Shown one piece after another: positions 9,243 to 18,853 of a stretch of DNA of 64,000 bases (positions are counted from its first letter, which is position 1; the number at the start of each line of letters is the position of its first letter). The notes beneath the pieces were generated by a model. It ran no database searches and was not told the DNA's origin. It saw only the letters and a list, made by a program, of their open reading frames with translations. Made by a program: the position numbers and the translations under genes. This DNA comes from JAENVU01 sp963765075 (GTDB taxonomy: Bacteria > Actinomycetota > Acidimicrobiia > IMCC26256 > JAENVU01). Location: NCBI GenBank assembly GCA_963765075.1, contig CAVXVA010000008.1:558001-622000 (forward strand). Reading direction: 5' to 3'.

Positions 9243-9283
9243 CCACTCCCCGGCGTCGACCCCGACGTCGGTACGCTGCGTCG

Positions 9284-11254
9284 GTGGCCGAGCTGGGAGA
9301 CCGACGCCTCCAGAACTCGTGGCAGGGGGCCCTCGCCGGCGGCGGTGATCCGGCGAGTTCACCGCTCTACGTCTTCGGGCCGTTCCTCTCGCTGATCGTG
9401 GCGGCGGGTGTGGCCGACGTGACCTTCGGACCGTCGATCTGGTTGGCGGTCGTCACGATCCTGGTCGTGTCCCTGCTGTACCGGTTGGTGATGCGCTGGA
9501 TCGTCGACGGCAGTGGCGGGACCGGGCTGAGCGAGGAGGAACTCGGTCCGTGGGCCGCGAAGATCAGCGCGGCGATCACCTTCATCGAATACACCTTGAC
9601 GTTCCTGGTCAGTATCGCCGCGTTGGTGACGTTCGTCGCCGACCGGGCCGGCCTGCGATCTGAGCTTCTCGGCGTCGATGCCCGCACGTGGCTCGCACTC
9701 GGTGTCGCGGTGATCTGTGGAGCACTGGTCAACCGAGGGCCGCGGATGGTGGCGTCGGTGTTCGGCCCGGCAACGGCGGCCGTGTTGGTGTTGCTGTGGA
9801 CGATGATGATCGCCACCGTGGCGCGACGGGGTTTCCATCTCGCACCGTTCGACGTCGATGCGTTCACCGGTCGCTACCTCGGGTACACCCTCGGCGGATT
9901 TGTGCGCATCCTCGCACTGATGACCGGGATCGAGGTGTTCGCCAACCTGGTGGCGTCGTATGCCGGCCCGCCCACACTCCGCAGTCGACGGGCCTTCACG
10001 AGTCTGGCGATCATCATGGGAAGTACGTCCCTGACCATGGTCATCGTAGGACCGGCCATCCTGGCCGTTGCGAATCCCGCCAGGACCGATGTCTCGGTGT
10101 TCACCCAGACGATGGATGCGCTGCTCCCGCATCCACTCGCGCTGATCGGTACCGGGGTTGGAGTGCTCGTGCTCCTCTCGGCGGCTGCCGCCAGCGCGCT
10201 CGGAATCCAGAACCTGTTCCTCGGATTGTCGGTCCGTCACTACGCACCGGCGGCCCTCGCCTATCCCAACCGGGTGGGGGTGGCGGCGCGCCCGGTCTGG
10301 CTGGAGGTCGGAACCGCGTGCATCGTCTTCCTCCTGTTGGGAAGCGACGAAGCGACGTACCTCGCGGTCTACGCAGCCGGGGTGTTCGTGCTGTTGTCGA
10401 TGACGGGCTGGGCCGCGGTCCTACGGGTGGTTCGTCGGCGACGTCACGGAGAGGATCTCGGCATCGGGACGCTCGTTGCGGTGATCGCGGCGGCACTGTT
10501 CACGTCGACGGCCACGGTCGTGATCTTCATCGAGCGGTTTGCCGATGGGGTGTGGATGTACTTCATATTGGTCCCGGCCCTCGCGGGCCTGTTCGGGCTG
10601 GTCCGGCGCGTCCGCGGTCATCCGGGCCCGACCGTCGAACGCATCGGCCGACTCCTCAGCCGCTGGAGCCGCGGCGACCACACGGTGCTGGACCTCGATC
10701 CGGACTCGGGCGCTCGAGACGTCGAGCCGTTGGTCCGAGCCTTGCAGGCTCCGTTGGACGCAGCCGACGGAGGAGGCTTCCCCGACTGGCGCGATCCGGC
10801 CGGTCCGATCCTCAGCCACATCCGGGCGATGCCCGAATCGGGGCCGTGGCGCGTGGCGGTGCCACTCGACGGTTCGGCGCTGGCAGAGCGAGCGTTGCCC
10901 TACGTCCTCGCGATCGGTCGGTACCAACCGATCGAGGTCCACCTGGTGCATGTCCACGAAACCGGTGACGTCGATCGGGCCCACGAGTACCTCGATCTCG
11001 TCAGCGTCGTGTTGCGTGACCGCGGTGCCGAGGTGATTCCGAACGTCGTGGTGGGCTCCCCCGCGTCGGCAATCCTGGCCCACATCGTCGAGCATTCGGT
11101 GGCGATGGTGGTCATGACCTCCCATGGTCGTACCGGCGTCCGGCGAGTGATCGCCGGCAGTGTCGCGCTCGAGGTCGTGAGCGCGGCGACGTGCTCGGTC
11201 CTCACCGTTCCCGCGGCCCGATCGGTGCGTCAGACCTCGGACGGCACGTCGTAA
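9284..11254 (+). CDS. APC-family permease fused to a universal stress protein domain
   Basis: About 656 residues. Residues 1-450 contain roughly twelve hydrophobic spans in the pattern of amino acid-polyamine-organocation transporters (GGGDPASSPLYVFGPFLSLI at the start; FVRILALMTGIEVFANLVAS near the middle). After a linker, residues about 520-645 form a UspA-like domain beginning WRVAVPLDGSALAERAL and ending with the ATP-binding loop SHGRTGVRRVIAGSVA. The permease would import an amino acid or amine; the cytoplasmic Usp part probably senses nucleotide state. GTG 9284 is the only early start. The 3' end overlaps the convergent sulfotransferase by 25 bases. Confidence 0.85.
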   Translation: MAELGDRRLQNSWQGALAGGGDPASSPLYVFGPFLSLIVAAGVADVTFGPSIWLAVVTILVVSLLYRLVMRWIVDGSGGTGLSEEELGPWAAKISAAITFIEYTLTFLVSIAALVTFVADRAGLRSELLGVDARTWLALGVAVICGALVNRGPRMVASVFGPATAAVLVLLWTMMIATVARRGFHLAPFDVDAFTGRYLGYTLGGFVRILALMTGIEVFANLVASYAGPPTLRSRRAFTSLAIIMGSTSLTMVIVGPAILAVANPARTDVSVFTQTMDALLPHPLALIGTGVGVLVLLSAAAASALGIQNLFLGLSVRHYAPAALAYPNRVGVAARPVWLEVGTACIVFLLLGSDEATYLAVYAAGVFVLLSMTGWAAVLRVVRRRRHGEDLGIGTLVAVIAAALFTSTATVVIFIERFADGVWMYFILVPALAGLFGLVRRVRGHPGPTVERIGRLLSRWSRGDHTVLDLDPDSGARDVEPLVRALQAPLDAADGGGFPDWRDPAGPILSHIRAMPESGPWRVAVPLDGSALAERALPYVLAIGRYQPIEVHLVHVHETGDVDRAHEYLDLVSVVLRDRGAEVIPNVVVGSPASAILAHIVEHSVAMVVMTSHGRTGVRRVIAGSVALEVVSAATCSVLTVPAARSVRQTSDGTS

Positions 11255-12477
11255 CGGGCTTGATAACTCGCGAACCGTTCGCGGGTCTCGGCGAGATCGA
11301 GCCCGGTGTCGGCGAAGGTGTACTCGTGGTGGCCATGGCGGGCACGCGGCTTCTCGGTCACGTACCGAGCGACGAGTGCTGCGCTCGCCGATGAGAGGAC
11401 TCCACCGGCGCGTTCCATCACGGTCGCGACGGTGGCGACGGGATCGGCGACGAGGTCGGCGAACCGAACGTCGATGATGCGTTCGTCCGGCAGGGTGCCG
11501 TCGGCGCGCCAACCGGTCACGAGATCCATCGCGATCGCAGTGCCGAACACGGCGCTCTTCACGATGGCGTCGACCACCACGGTGTCACTGTGCATGCGTT
11601 GGAGTGTGACCATGATGCTGACGAGGGAGGGCAGCACCTTGAGCGGGTCCCGATGGGTGATCACGACGTGCGCGTCGGGATACTCCGCGAAGAACGCCGG
11701 CAGTTTCACGAGGTACGACGGCGACTTGAGCACCCACCGCTCCCCGGGGCAGCGCCACTGGAGCAGTTGCAGGAACTGCCGATGGGCTCGGAACACCGGG
11801 CCTGCGTCGGCGCGCGACAACCACCGCGTGTAGCTCGGCACCGGGTACGAACCCATGAGGTGATCGGATGCGAACTCCAGCATGTCGATCAACGGGTCTT
11901 CGTTCGGGACGTCTCCGCCGTTTTCGTGCATCGTCCGGTACTCGGGCGCAACGAGATGCCAGAAGGTGTACTCCTGCTCGGCGGCCGATATCCGCGGGTC
12001 CGAGGTGTAGGTCGCGGTCTCGGGTGGTGGGCACGGATGGAGGAGTTCCCACGTCTGGGCGACGCGGTGCTCGGGGACGAGCGCGAGCAACTCGTGGAGG
12101 AGTGAGGTCCCCGAGCGACCGGTACCCACCACGAGCAGCGGCGCCGCGACGCGTTCGTCGGTGATCTCGGGATAGGCGGCGATCGTCGCCCGGAGTTCGA
12201 GGCGGTTGACCAACGCCCGGAGGATGTCGTTGCGCGCCATGAGCCGGCCGAGCAGGTTGAGGTCGGCTTCCTCGTCCAACGCGCGGAGGAAGACCTCGAG
12301 GCCCTCGCGCCATCGACCGTCGCCGAAATCGTCGAGACCGGTGATCTGGCACGCGGTCTCGAGCAACGACGGTTCGTCCAGTGCGACCAGTGCCGTGGGC
12401 GAACCGAGGTGCCGACCGAACGCGTTCAGTTCCTCGACCCACTCCGGGCGGGTCGGTAGCGCCCAGTCGCGGCTCAC
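11230..12477 (-). CDS. Sulfotransferase family protein
   Basis: A 415-residue protein of the bacterial Sulfotransfer_3 type. The PAPS 5'-phosphosulfate loop is VVGTGRSGTSLLHELL at about residues 130-145, and the 3'-phosphate site VVITHRDPLKVLPSLVS lies near 260-276. An N-terminal helical region of about 110 residues precedes the loop, as in homologues annotated with lipid or aryl acceptors. The start is GTG 12477, overlapping the stop of the upstream DUF1214 gene as GTGA, which fixes it and implies coupled translation. Acceptor unknown. Confidence 0.87.
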   Translation of the reverse strand: MSRDWALPTRPEWVEELNAFGRHLGSPTALVALDEPSLLETACQITGLDDFGDGRWREGLEVFLRALDEEADLNLLGRLMARNDILRALVNRLELRATIAAYPEITDERVAAPLLVVGTGRSGTSLLHELLALVPEHRVAQTWELLHPCPPPETATYTSDPRISAAEQEYTFWHLVAPEYRTMHENGGDVPNEDPLIDMLEFASDHLMGSYPVPSYTRWLSRADAGPVFRAHRQFLQLLQWRCPGERWVLKSPSYLVKLPAFFAEYPDAHVVITHRDPLKVLPSLVSIMVTLQRMHSDTVVVDAIVKSAVFGTAIAMDLVTGWRADGTLPDERIIDVRFADLVADPVATVATVMERAGGVLSSASAALVARYVTEKPRARHGHHEYTFADTGLDLAETRERFASYQARYDVPSEV

Positions 12478-13637
12478 GTGTACCTCGCCAGCACCGCATC
12501 TCGCCGCGCCCGCAGCTGCGTCGCGCGGGTCGCCGCGTCGATCACCGGATGTGATGGCGGGAGGTGGTCGCGGAGTTCGGTGAGCGGAACAACGAAGGAC
12601 TCGGGGGTCGGGCGCGAACGAGTGCCGATCGAGCGGTAGACGAGCATGCCCTCGGGTTGGCCTTCGGTGTCGATCCAGTTGGGGACGCCGGGATCGGCGG
12701 CCGCGACCACCAGCCGGACGCGGTCGTCGTCGTCGACATGCGCTTGAGTCAGGTTCAGGCTCGTTTGATGGTTGGCGAAGTCCCCGGAGTCGAGCCGGGA
12801 CCGATGATGGACGGTCCATCCCCAGTAGTCAGCATCGGGACGATCGGTTTCGATGACGAGCGCCTGATCCGGGCCCAGGTCCCACCAGCCGGCGCCGTAC
12901 GCGATGTTCGGTGCGCCACCCTTGGGCGTGCCCGGCGGCGCCACGGCGTTGTGGGTCAGGCCGGATCGTGCCCGTTCGACGTACTCGCGCCAGAACTCGA
13001 CCGATCGTTCCACCCACGTGGCGGCGCGGTCGAGGGCCGCGCCGAGGGTGGCGGCCGTCGGTCCCGATGGCGTGGTGGGCGCAGGATCGACACGATCGAT
13101 GGTGAAGGTCGCGATGCGGTCCCGTTCCCAATCGCATTGGTACTGGCGGAGAACGAGAAAGTGGGCGCCGGGATCCGACTCGAGCCAGTTGCCCTCGTGG
13201 GGCTCCGGCGAAATCCACAGTTCCATGGTTCCGTCGGGCGCAACCGTCAGGTCGGTGCTGGCGAGTTCGCCGAAGACGCCGTACTGACCGAGGTGCATGT
13301 CACCTTCGAGGAGCGAGAACAACGCGAGCCGAACGTCGGTGAGGTCACCGGCCACCCGGTACGTGCCGGTCGGGTCGATCACCGCGCGCGTGTACACGTT
13401 GTCGGGGTTGGGTCCGCCCCACTGCGTCCACGGTTCCTCGTACCGATGGAACGACGGATGGGCGGCGTCGCCGTGCTCGATCTCGCTCTGGAGCGCGAGC
13501 ACGACTTGGCGGGTGAGATGGCGAACGTCGAGTGGGTCGGTCAGGCCGGTCGCCGCCGCGCCCACTCGGGTGCACCACGAGGTCCACGCTGCGGCCAGGT
13601 CGCCGTCGGGGTCAACCTTCATGCCCATCCGGCCCAT
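12474..13637 (-). CDS. DUF1214 domain protein
   Basis: About 387 residues. The C-terminal half has the DUF1214 pattern: GAPNIAYGAGWWDLGPDQAL, DADYWGWTVHHRSRLDSGDF and NHQTSLNLTQAHVDDDDRVR. The N-terminal half (RYEEPWTQWGGPNPDNVYTR) matches the companion region of this family. Its function is unknown. Three in-frame ATGs lie within 16 bases (13637, 13628, 13622) and none has a clear ribosome site, so the exact start is open. It is coupled to the sulfotransferase by GTGA overlap, which suggests the two act on the same compound. It is divergent from the cyclase-ATPase gene, with 66 bases between starts. Confidence 0.8.
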   Translation of the reverse strand: MGRMGMKVDPDGDLAAAWTSWCTRVGAAATGLTDPLDVRHLTRQVVLALQSEIEHGDAAHPSFHRYEEPWTQWGGPNPDNVYTRAVIDPTGTYRVAGDLTDVRLALFSLLEGDMHLGQYGVFGELASTDLTVAPDGTMELWISPEPHEGNWLESDPGAHFLVLRQYQCDWERDRIATFTIDRVDPAPTTPSGPTAATLGAALDRAATWVERSVEFWREYVERARSGLTHNAVAPPGTPKGGAPNIAYGAGWWDLGPDQALVIETDRPDADYWGWTVHHRSRLDSGDFANHQTSLNLTQAHVDDDDRVRLVVAAADPGVPNWIDTEGQPEGMLVYRSIGTRSRPTPESFVVPLTELRDHLPPSHPVIDAATRATQLRARRDAVLARYT

Positions 13638-13703
13638 CCTGCCAGAACCTCGTCCTGGCGGACTCGGTCTCACGACGACGCGATCTTGCCTAGTCTCCCC
13701 GGC

Positions 13704-16700
13704 ATGTCCGGGGCAGCACGACGCGTCGATACCGCGACGGTGTTGTTCACCGACGTCGTCGGGTCCACCTCGCAGCGGGCGCGCATCGGCGAGGAAGCCG
13801 CAGATCGGCTGCGCAATACGCACGACTCGTTCGTGAACTCCGCGATCGAGACCAACCGCGGCGTGGTGGTCAAGCACACCGGCGACGGGGTGATGGCCAC
13901 GTTCTCGGCGGCGGTCGACGCCGTTGGCGCGGCGGTCGCCATTCAACAGGCCGTCGATCTCCACAACCGCCGCGGGGAGACCGAGGCGATCGAAGTGCGG
14001 ATCGGCATCAGCGTCGGTGACGTGACCTTCGAAGGCGAAGACTGCTTCGGGCTTCCCGTCGTCGAGGCCCAGCGGCTGGAATCGGCGGCCGACCCGGGCG
14101 GCATTCTCTGTGCCGACATCGTTCGCCACCTTGCGCGTGGTCGCGGCGGTTTCGAGTTCACCGAGTACGGCGATCTCGAACTCAAGGGCATCCCGGGCAC
14201 CGTGCCGACGGCCGCGGTGCAATGGGAGCCGATCGCCGCGCCGACGATGGGGGCGGTCGATCAGGCCCCCTTACCGCCCGCGCTGGCCTCGCCCTCGACG
14301 TTCCCGCTGGCGGGCCGCACGGAAGTGTTCGATCAGCTCGTGACCGAGTGGAAGGAATCGGCGACCGGTTCCCGGCGCGTCGTGCTCCTGGCCGGCGAAC
14401 CCGGCGTCGGCAAGACCCGCCTCGCCACCGAGCTCGCGCTCACCGCGCGGGAGCAGGACGCGCTGGTGCTCGCCGGCCGCTGCGACGAGGACCTCGGTCT
14501 GGCGTTCCAACCCTTTGTCGAAGCACTGCGGTTCCAACTCGAGCTCCCCGACGAGGTCGCTCCGACCGCCTGGCTCGGCCCCCTCGCGGGTGAGTTGGTG
14601 CGGCTCGTCCCCGAAGTCGCGGATCGGATCCCGGGCGCGGAGCCCCGACGGGGCGACGCCGAGTCCGAACGCGCGCGACTCTTCGAAGCGGTCACGGGCT
14701 GGGTCCGGACCACGGCCGCGGGTGCGCCGCTGCTCCTGGTACTCGACGACCTTCATTGGGCCGACCCACCCACGCTTGCGTTGTTCCGGCACCTGGTGCA
14801 CGAGACCGCCAACGACCGCGTGATGATCCTTGGCACCTACCGAGATACCGACCTGGACCGGTCGCACCCCCTTGCCGCGGCGTTGGCGGAGTTTCGGCGC
14901 ATCGGCGCAGTGCAGCGGGTCGCCATCGACGGTCTCGACCGCGACGGCGTGGCGCAGTTCCTCGAACGCTCGGCCGGGCACGACCTCGACCAAGCCGGGC
15001 TCGACCTGGCCGACGCGGTCTTCGCCGAGACCACCGGCAACCCGTTCTTCGTGGGCGAGATCATGCGCAACCTGGTGGAATCCGGTGCGCTGGTGGTGCG
15101 CGACGGGCGCTGGACCAGCGATCTCACGCTGGCGCAGGTCGGTCTGCCGGAAGGCGTGCGTGAGGTGGTCGGTCGGCGTATCTCCCGGCTCGACGAGCCC
15201 ACCCAGCGGTCGTTGTCGGTCGCCGCGGTGATCGGTGCCGAGTTCGACGTCCGCGTCCTCGCCGATGTCGTCGGGATCGACGAGGACGACGCGCTCGACC
15301 AACTCGATCGCGCTCGCGCCACTGGCCTCCTCAACGAGGTCGGTCTCGATCGGTATCGGTTCGGGCACACGCTGGTGCGCACGACGCTGCTCGAAGAACT
15401 GACCACGACGCGCCGGGTGCGCACCCATCGCAAGATCGCGGAGGCGCTCGAAGCGCGCCACGGCGCCGATCCGGGCAAGGTCCTTCCCGAGTTGGCATTC
15501 CACTTCGGCGAAGCATCGGCCGCCGGCGTTGCCGAGAAGGCCGTCGAGTATGCGGGCCGTGCCGGTGACGCGGCGATGGAGGCTTCGGCGCCCGACGATG
15601 CGATCCGCTGGTATTCGCTCGCGTTGGAGCATCTCGAGGACGACGAGATCGATGTCGCGACCGAAGTGGATCTGCTGATCCGGCTGGCGCGCGCACAACA
15701 GCAGACCGCGCTCGGAGCTGTGCGCGACACGGTGGTACTCGCGGCCAGGAAGTGCCGGGAGCATGGCCTTGCCACGGCGATGGCCGAGGCACTCTTGGTG
15801 TCGGGCCGGATGTCGTTCGACCAAGATCAGCCGAGCGATCCCGAGAAGATCGAACTCCTCGAACAGGTCCTCCACGGACTCGAAGACCAATCGGCATTAC
15901 GGGCTCGGGTTCTTGCCGCGCTGTCCGTCGAGCTGATCTTCGTGGGCGACACTCGTCGGTTCGGACTCCTCGACGATGCCCTCGCAACGGCGCGGGCGTC
16001 CGGTGACCGGGTCGCACTGGTCGAGGTCGGTACTGCTCGGTTCAACGCCCGCTCCCGCAAGACGTGGAACGGCGAGGTGTTCCGTCAGGAAGCCGAACTC
16101 CAGCGAGAACTGTGGGCCGCGGCCGCCGCGTTGGCGGACCCGATCTCGATGATGTCGGCCTGGATGAGCAATGGGTTCCATGCGCTGGTCAGTTGTGACG
16201 GCCCCGGCATGCGGGCGGCCTTGGCGGCGTTAGAAGATCTGGCCGCCGCCGGTCATGGCGCGGCAACGGACCGGGCGATCCTGATGATCGGCGAGATGAT
16301 TGCGGCGTCGGACGGCGAACTGGTCGTCGCCGAGGCCCGGTCGGCGGAGTTGTACCGACTCCTGAGCGCGATGGGTCTGCCCGAGGCGATCACCTATCGG
16401 GCGACGATGGGATTGGCGGGTCGGCGCGAACAGGACCGGCTCGCCGAGATGATCCCAGTCTGGACCGAGTTCCGGGATTCCCGGCCGTTGGTGTTCGACG
16501 CGACCGATGCGGCGGTCATGTTCATGCTCGCGACGACGGGTGAGATCGACGAGGCCTCGGTGCTGCTCGACCGGGCGGCCGCGACCGACTTCGTCGGCGT
16601 TCCCGACGACGCCGGGTGGCCCATGGCCATCGCGCTCTACGCCGAGACGGCCGCGATCGTGGCCGACCGCCGCGCCGCGGCGACCCTGGCCGAGATCATT

Positions 16701-17018
16701 CGACCCCTCGCGGCTGACCGCGCGCAGCTGGGAACGGGCGGGATCATGTGCGGTCCGGCCACGCGGCTCGTCGCCTGTCTTGAAGCCGTGCTCGGTCAGG
16801 ACGAGCAATCGAATACGTCCTTCGCGGCGGCGATCGAGGACGCCGACCGTTCGGAGTCTCCGATCTGGAGGGCCCGCTGCCGCCTGGATTGGGCCGAGAC
16901 CCTGCTCGCACGGGGCGATTCCGAGCGGGCGACGGCGCTGATCGACGAGGCGGAGCACGCGATCGGCGATCTCGACCTCCCTGCGGTGCAGCGGCAGCTA
17001 CGCGAAGTTCGCGCTTGA
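13704..17018 (+). CDS. Adenylate/guanylate cyclase domain - AAA ATPase - TPR regulator
   Basis: About 1104 residues in three parts. Residues 8-175 are a class III nucleotide cyclase domain: VLFTDVVGST with metal Asp17, HTGDGVMATF with Asp61, and the closing YGDLELKGIPG. Residues 200-480 are an AAA_16-type ATPase with Walker A GEPGVGKTR at 232-240 and Walker B LLLVLDDLHWAD near 342-353. The remainder is helical, TPR-like. Such fusions are common in actinobacteria and are thought to couple a signal to cNMP production or ATP-driven switching. The open frame runs upstream, but ATG 13704 begins the cyclase fold correctly. No DNA-binding domain is visible. Confidence 0.88.
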   Translation: MSGAARRVDTATVLFTDVVGSTSQRARIGEEAADRLRNTHDSFVNSAIETNRGVVVKHTGDGVMATFSAAVDAVGAAVAIQQAVDLHNRRGETEAIEVRIGISVGDVTFEGEDCFGLPVVEAQRLESAADPGGILCADIVRHLARGRGGFEFTEYGDLELKGIPGTVPTAAVQWEPIAAPTMGAVDQAPLPPALASPSTFPLAGRTEVFDQLVTEWKESATGSRRVVLLAGEPGVGKTRLATELALTAREQDALVLAGRCDEDLGLAFQPFVEALRFQLELPDEVAPTAWLGPLAGELVRLVPEVADRIPGAEPRRGDAESERARLFEAVTGWVRTTAAGAPLLLVLDDLHWADPPTLALFRHLVHETANDRVMILGTYRDTDLDRSHPLAAALAEFRRIGAVQRVAIDGLDRDGVAQFLERSAGHDLDQAGLDLADAVFAETTGNPFFVGEIMRNLVESGALVVRDGRWTSDLTLAQVGLPEGVREVVGRRISRLDEPTQRSLSVAAVIGAEFDVRVLADVVGIDEDDALDQLDRARATGLLNEVGLDRYRFGHTLVRTTLLEELTTTRRVRTHRKIAEALEARHGADPGKVLPELAFHFGEASAAGVAEKAVEYAGRAGDAAMEASAPDDAIRWYSLALEHLEDDEIDVATEVDLLIRLARAQQQTALGAVRDTVVLAARKCREHGLATAMAEALLVSGRMSFDQDQPSDPEKIELLEQVLHGLEDQSALRARVLAALSVELIFVGDTRRFGLLDDALATARASGDRVALVEVGTARFNARSRKTWNGEVFRQEAELQRELWAAAAALADPISMMSAWMSNGFHALVSCDGPGMRAALAALEDLAAAGHGAATDRAILMIGEMIAASDGELVVAEARSAELYRLLSAMGLPEAITYRATMGLAGRREQDRLAEMIPVWTEFRDSRPLVFDATDAAVMFMLATTGEIDEASVLLDRAAATDFVGVPDDAGWPMAIALYAETAAIVADRRAAATLAEIIRPLAADRAQLGTGGIMCGPATRLVACLEAVLGQDEQSNTSFAAAIEDADRSESPIWRARCRLDWAETLLARGDSERATALIDEAEHAIGDLDLPAVQRQLREVRA

Positions 17019-17864
17019 GTTCACCCGCGGAGCCAGGTCCGGGTAGAGGACCGACTCCTCCATCGCGCGCAGGTCAGTTGGGATGCTCATCGGGCGTCGC
17101 CGATCGATGTCGAACGCGAGGTTGACGACTTCGAAGGTGGTCAGCAGGTCACCGCGGTCGACGTCGTAGGCCCACTGGATGCGGTGCGAGGTCTTGTCCG
17201 GGATCGACAACACCGCGCTGAAACTCTGGATGCGGTCGCCGAGGCGCGGCACGCGATTGATGACCATACGCGTCTCCATCGACGCCCATCCCATCCGTTC
17301 GCCGTTCGGGCCGGTGTGCAGCATCTCGGGCATTCGTCGATGGACCGGTTCACCACCCCAGGTGAGCACGGGCGCGAACGCCCAGATGAACGAACCGTCG
17401 GGGTTGCATTCCTCCGGGCCGATCTCTCGGACTTTGCGCATGGCGAGGTTTCGCGTGTGCAGCTCGGCGAGCTCCGGCGCGGTGGCGACCGGGTCGGTGT
17501 CGAGGCTGATGCTGCGGGTGGCGCCCTGGGCGGGGACCGCGCCGACGAGGTCGCGTGCGCGTTCGAGCGGCGCGGTCGGCAGTGCGATCACAGTCCCGCC
17601 GGGGTCTTCGGCCCGCACCCGGTGGACGAAGGTGGCGGCCAAATCGTCCGTTTCGGTGTTGGCCAGCTCGTGGTAGAGGCGGAGGCCGTCGGGTCCGGCA
17701 CCGACGACCCCGCTGCGGACCGTGAGGGATGCGCCGAGGAGTTGTTCTCGGTGGTGACGCGTGTAGACGTCGACCGGCCGCAGGACGAGGTGCTCACCCC
17801 CGAGGTGCTGGGCGAGCGCCGCAGTGCCCGCCTGGGCATTGACACCATAGAAGCGCACATTCAT
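16998..17864 (-). CDS. Hotdog-fold thioesterase (4HBT/acyl-ACP thioesterase-like)
   Basis: The 288-residue ATG-initiated frame holds two tandem hotdog halves; MRKVREIGPEECNPDGSF and METRMVINRVPRLGDRIQSF fit the second. The ATG at 17864 falls inside the catalytic signature IDHLGHMNVRFYGVNAQ, whose Asp lies upstream, so the real protein must begin earlier. The upstream frame is open for about 45 codons (APLTVTHRSSVTEDQIDHLG) back to a stop near 17997 but has no ATG, GTG or TTG. A CTG at 17921, or an undetected base error, is needed. It would hydrolyse an acyl-CoA or acyl-ACP. It overlaps the cyclase gene's 3' end by 21 bases. Confidence 0.78.
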   Translation of the reverse strand: MNVRFYGVNAQAGTAALAQHLGGEHLVLRPVDVYTRHHREQLLGASLTVRSGVVGAGPDGLRLYHELANTETDDLAATFVHRVRAEDPGGTVIALPTAPLERARDLVGAVPAQGATRSISLDTDPVATAPELAELHTRNLAMRKVREIGPEECNPDGSFIWAFAPVLTWGGEPVHRRMPEMLHTGPNGERMGWASMETRMVINRVPRLGDRIQSFSAVLSIPDKTSHRIQWAYDVDRGDLLTTFEVVNLAFDIDRRRPMSIPTDLRAMEESVLYPDLAPRVNSSANFA

Positions 17865-18068
17865 GTGGCCGAGGTGGTCGATCTGGTCTTCGGTGACCGA
17901 ACTTCGGTGCGTGACGGTCAGAGGTGCGGGAACGGTCTGGAGGTCGATGGGCGCGATCCTGACGGAAACGGATTCAGTGGAGCAACTCTGCCGACCTCAC
18001 TCAACGCGGCGGAGCGGGCACCAGGAGTATCCCCCCAGTTCGGATTCGGTGCCCGTATCGTCCCCGCC

Positions 18069-18767
18069 ATGTTGAAATCCAGGAACCGCTCATCGATGCC
18101 CCGATTGACCCGGCGCCTCGCCGGCCGCGTCCTCACGACGGCCGTCCTGGTCGCCGCCCTCGGAGCGTGTGGCAGTAGCAGTAGCGAGTCCGACACGAAC
18201 ACGACCGACACCAAGGCGTCGAAGCCGAGCGACGGTCCGATCAAACTCACCAAGATCACGATCCGCAAACTCCAGGCCGACCTCGACACGGTGAACTGCA
18301 ACGTCGGAGCCGACGATGGCATCTTCGGACCCGAGACCTTCGCCGGACTCCAAGCCTTCAAGCAGGCCGAGGACATGTCGCTGCCGACGGTCTACAACGA
18401 GGCGACCCGGTTGAAGCTCGAAGCGGCGGTCGCCGCCGGTGCGCCCGTGTGCCCCGACGCGCCGACGCCGACCACCACCTCGACCCAAGCCGCGGGGAAC
18501 CCGCCGTGCACCGTCGCCGCGTTGCAGGCCGCGCTCCCGGCCGACCAGGTACCGGCCGGTACCGTCGATCCGTCGGCGTTCCAGTGCAGCGGGGCCTACG
18601 CGGTTGCCGCGGTGGACCTGGCACCGCCGGCCTCCGTCACCATCACGAACCTGTTCATAGCGAGCGGGAACTCGTGGGTGTCGATCGACCGGGTCCAGCC
18701 CTGTGCCGGCGGATCGGGGAATCCGGTACCGGCCGAGATCTTCCAGCAGGCCTGCAACACCAACTAG
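18069..18767 (+). CDS. Lipoprotein with peptidoglycan-binding-like domain
   Basis: A 232-residue exported lipoprotein. The signal peptide (MPRLTRRLAGRVLTTAVLV) ends in a lipobox LGAC, placing the lipidated Cys near residue 34, followed by a Ser/Thr-rich linker. A domain at about 58-110 (LTKITIRKLQADLDTVNCNV, DDGIFGPETFAGLQAFK) has the PG_binding_1 repeat pattern. A second Thr/Pro linker leads to a C-terminal part with a cysteine pair and no recognisable family. It probably sits on the outer face of the membrane and contacts cell wall. The frame opens far upstream, but ATG 18069 is directly before the signal peptide. Confidence 0.8.
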   Translation: MLKSRNRSSMPRLTRRLAGRVLTTAVLVAALGACGSSSSESDTNTTDTKASKPSDGPIKLTKITIRKLQADLDTVNCNVGADDGIFGPETFAGLQAFKQAEDMSLPTVYNEATRLKLEAAVAAGAPVCPDAPTPTTTSTQAAGNPPCTVAALQAALPADQVPAGTVDPSAFQCSGAYAVAAVDLAPPASVTITNLFIASGNSWVSIDRVQPCAGGSGNPVPAEIFQQACNTN

Positions 18768-18794
18768 CCGGCCTCACTCGTTCTACGGCCGGCG

Positions 18795-18842
18795 CGAGCG
18801 GCCGAGTCGGTGCACCCACGCCCGCACCGACCCGGCCGCTCG
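18795..18842. terminator. Strong hairpin terminator between convergent genes
   Basis: A 19-base stem, CGAGCGGCCGAGTCGGTGC at 18795-18813 pairing with 18824-18842 with one A-C mismatch, around a 10-base loop. It lies between the rightward lipoprotein (28 bases after its stop) and the leftward P450 (12 bases beyond its stop). Only a short T-run follows on the + strand. The placement makes it a bidirectional terminator. Confidence 0.7.
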
Positions 18843-18853
18843 TGTCGGGTTTG

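Noticed and set aside
12564..13703. Upstream extension of the cyclase-ATPase frame (380 codons)
   Set aside because: It overlaps the oppositely oriented DUF1214 gene and its composition is shadow-like; the cyclase fold begins at ATG 13704.
14271..15890. Leftward 539-codon frame over the cyclase-ATPase
   Set aside because: Antisense shadow of a gene with Walker motifs; no homology.
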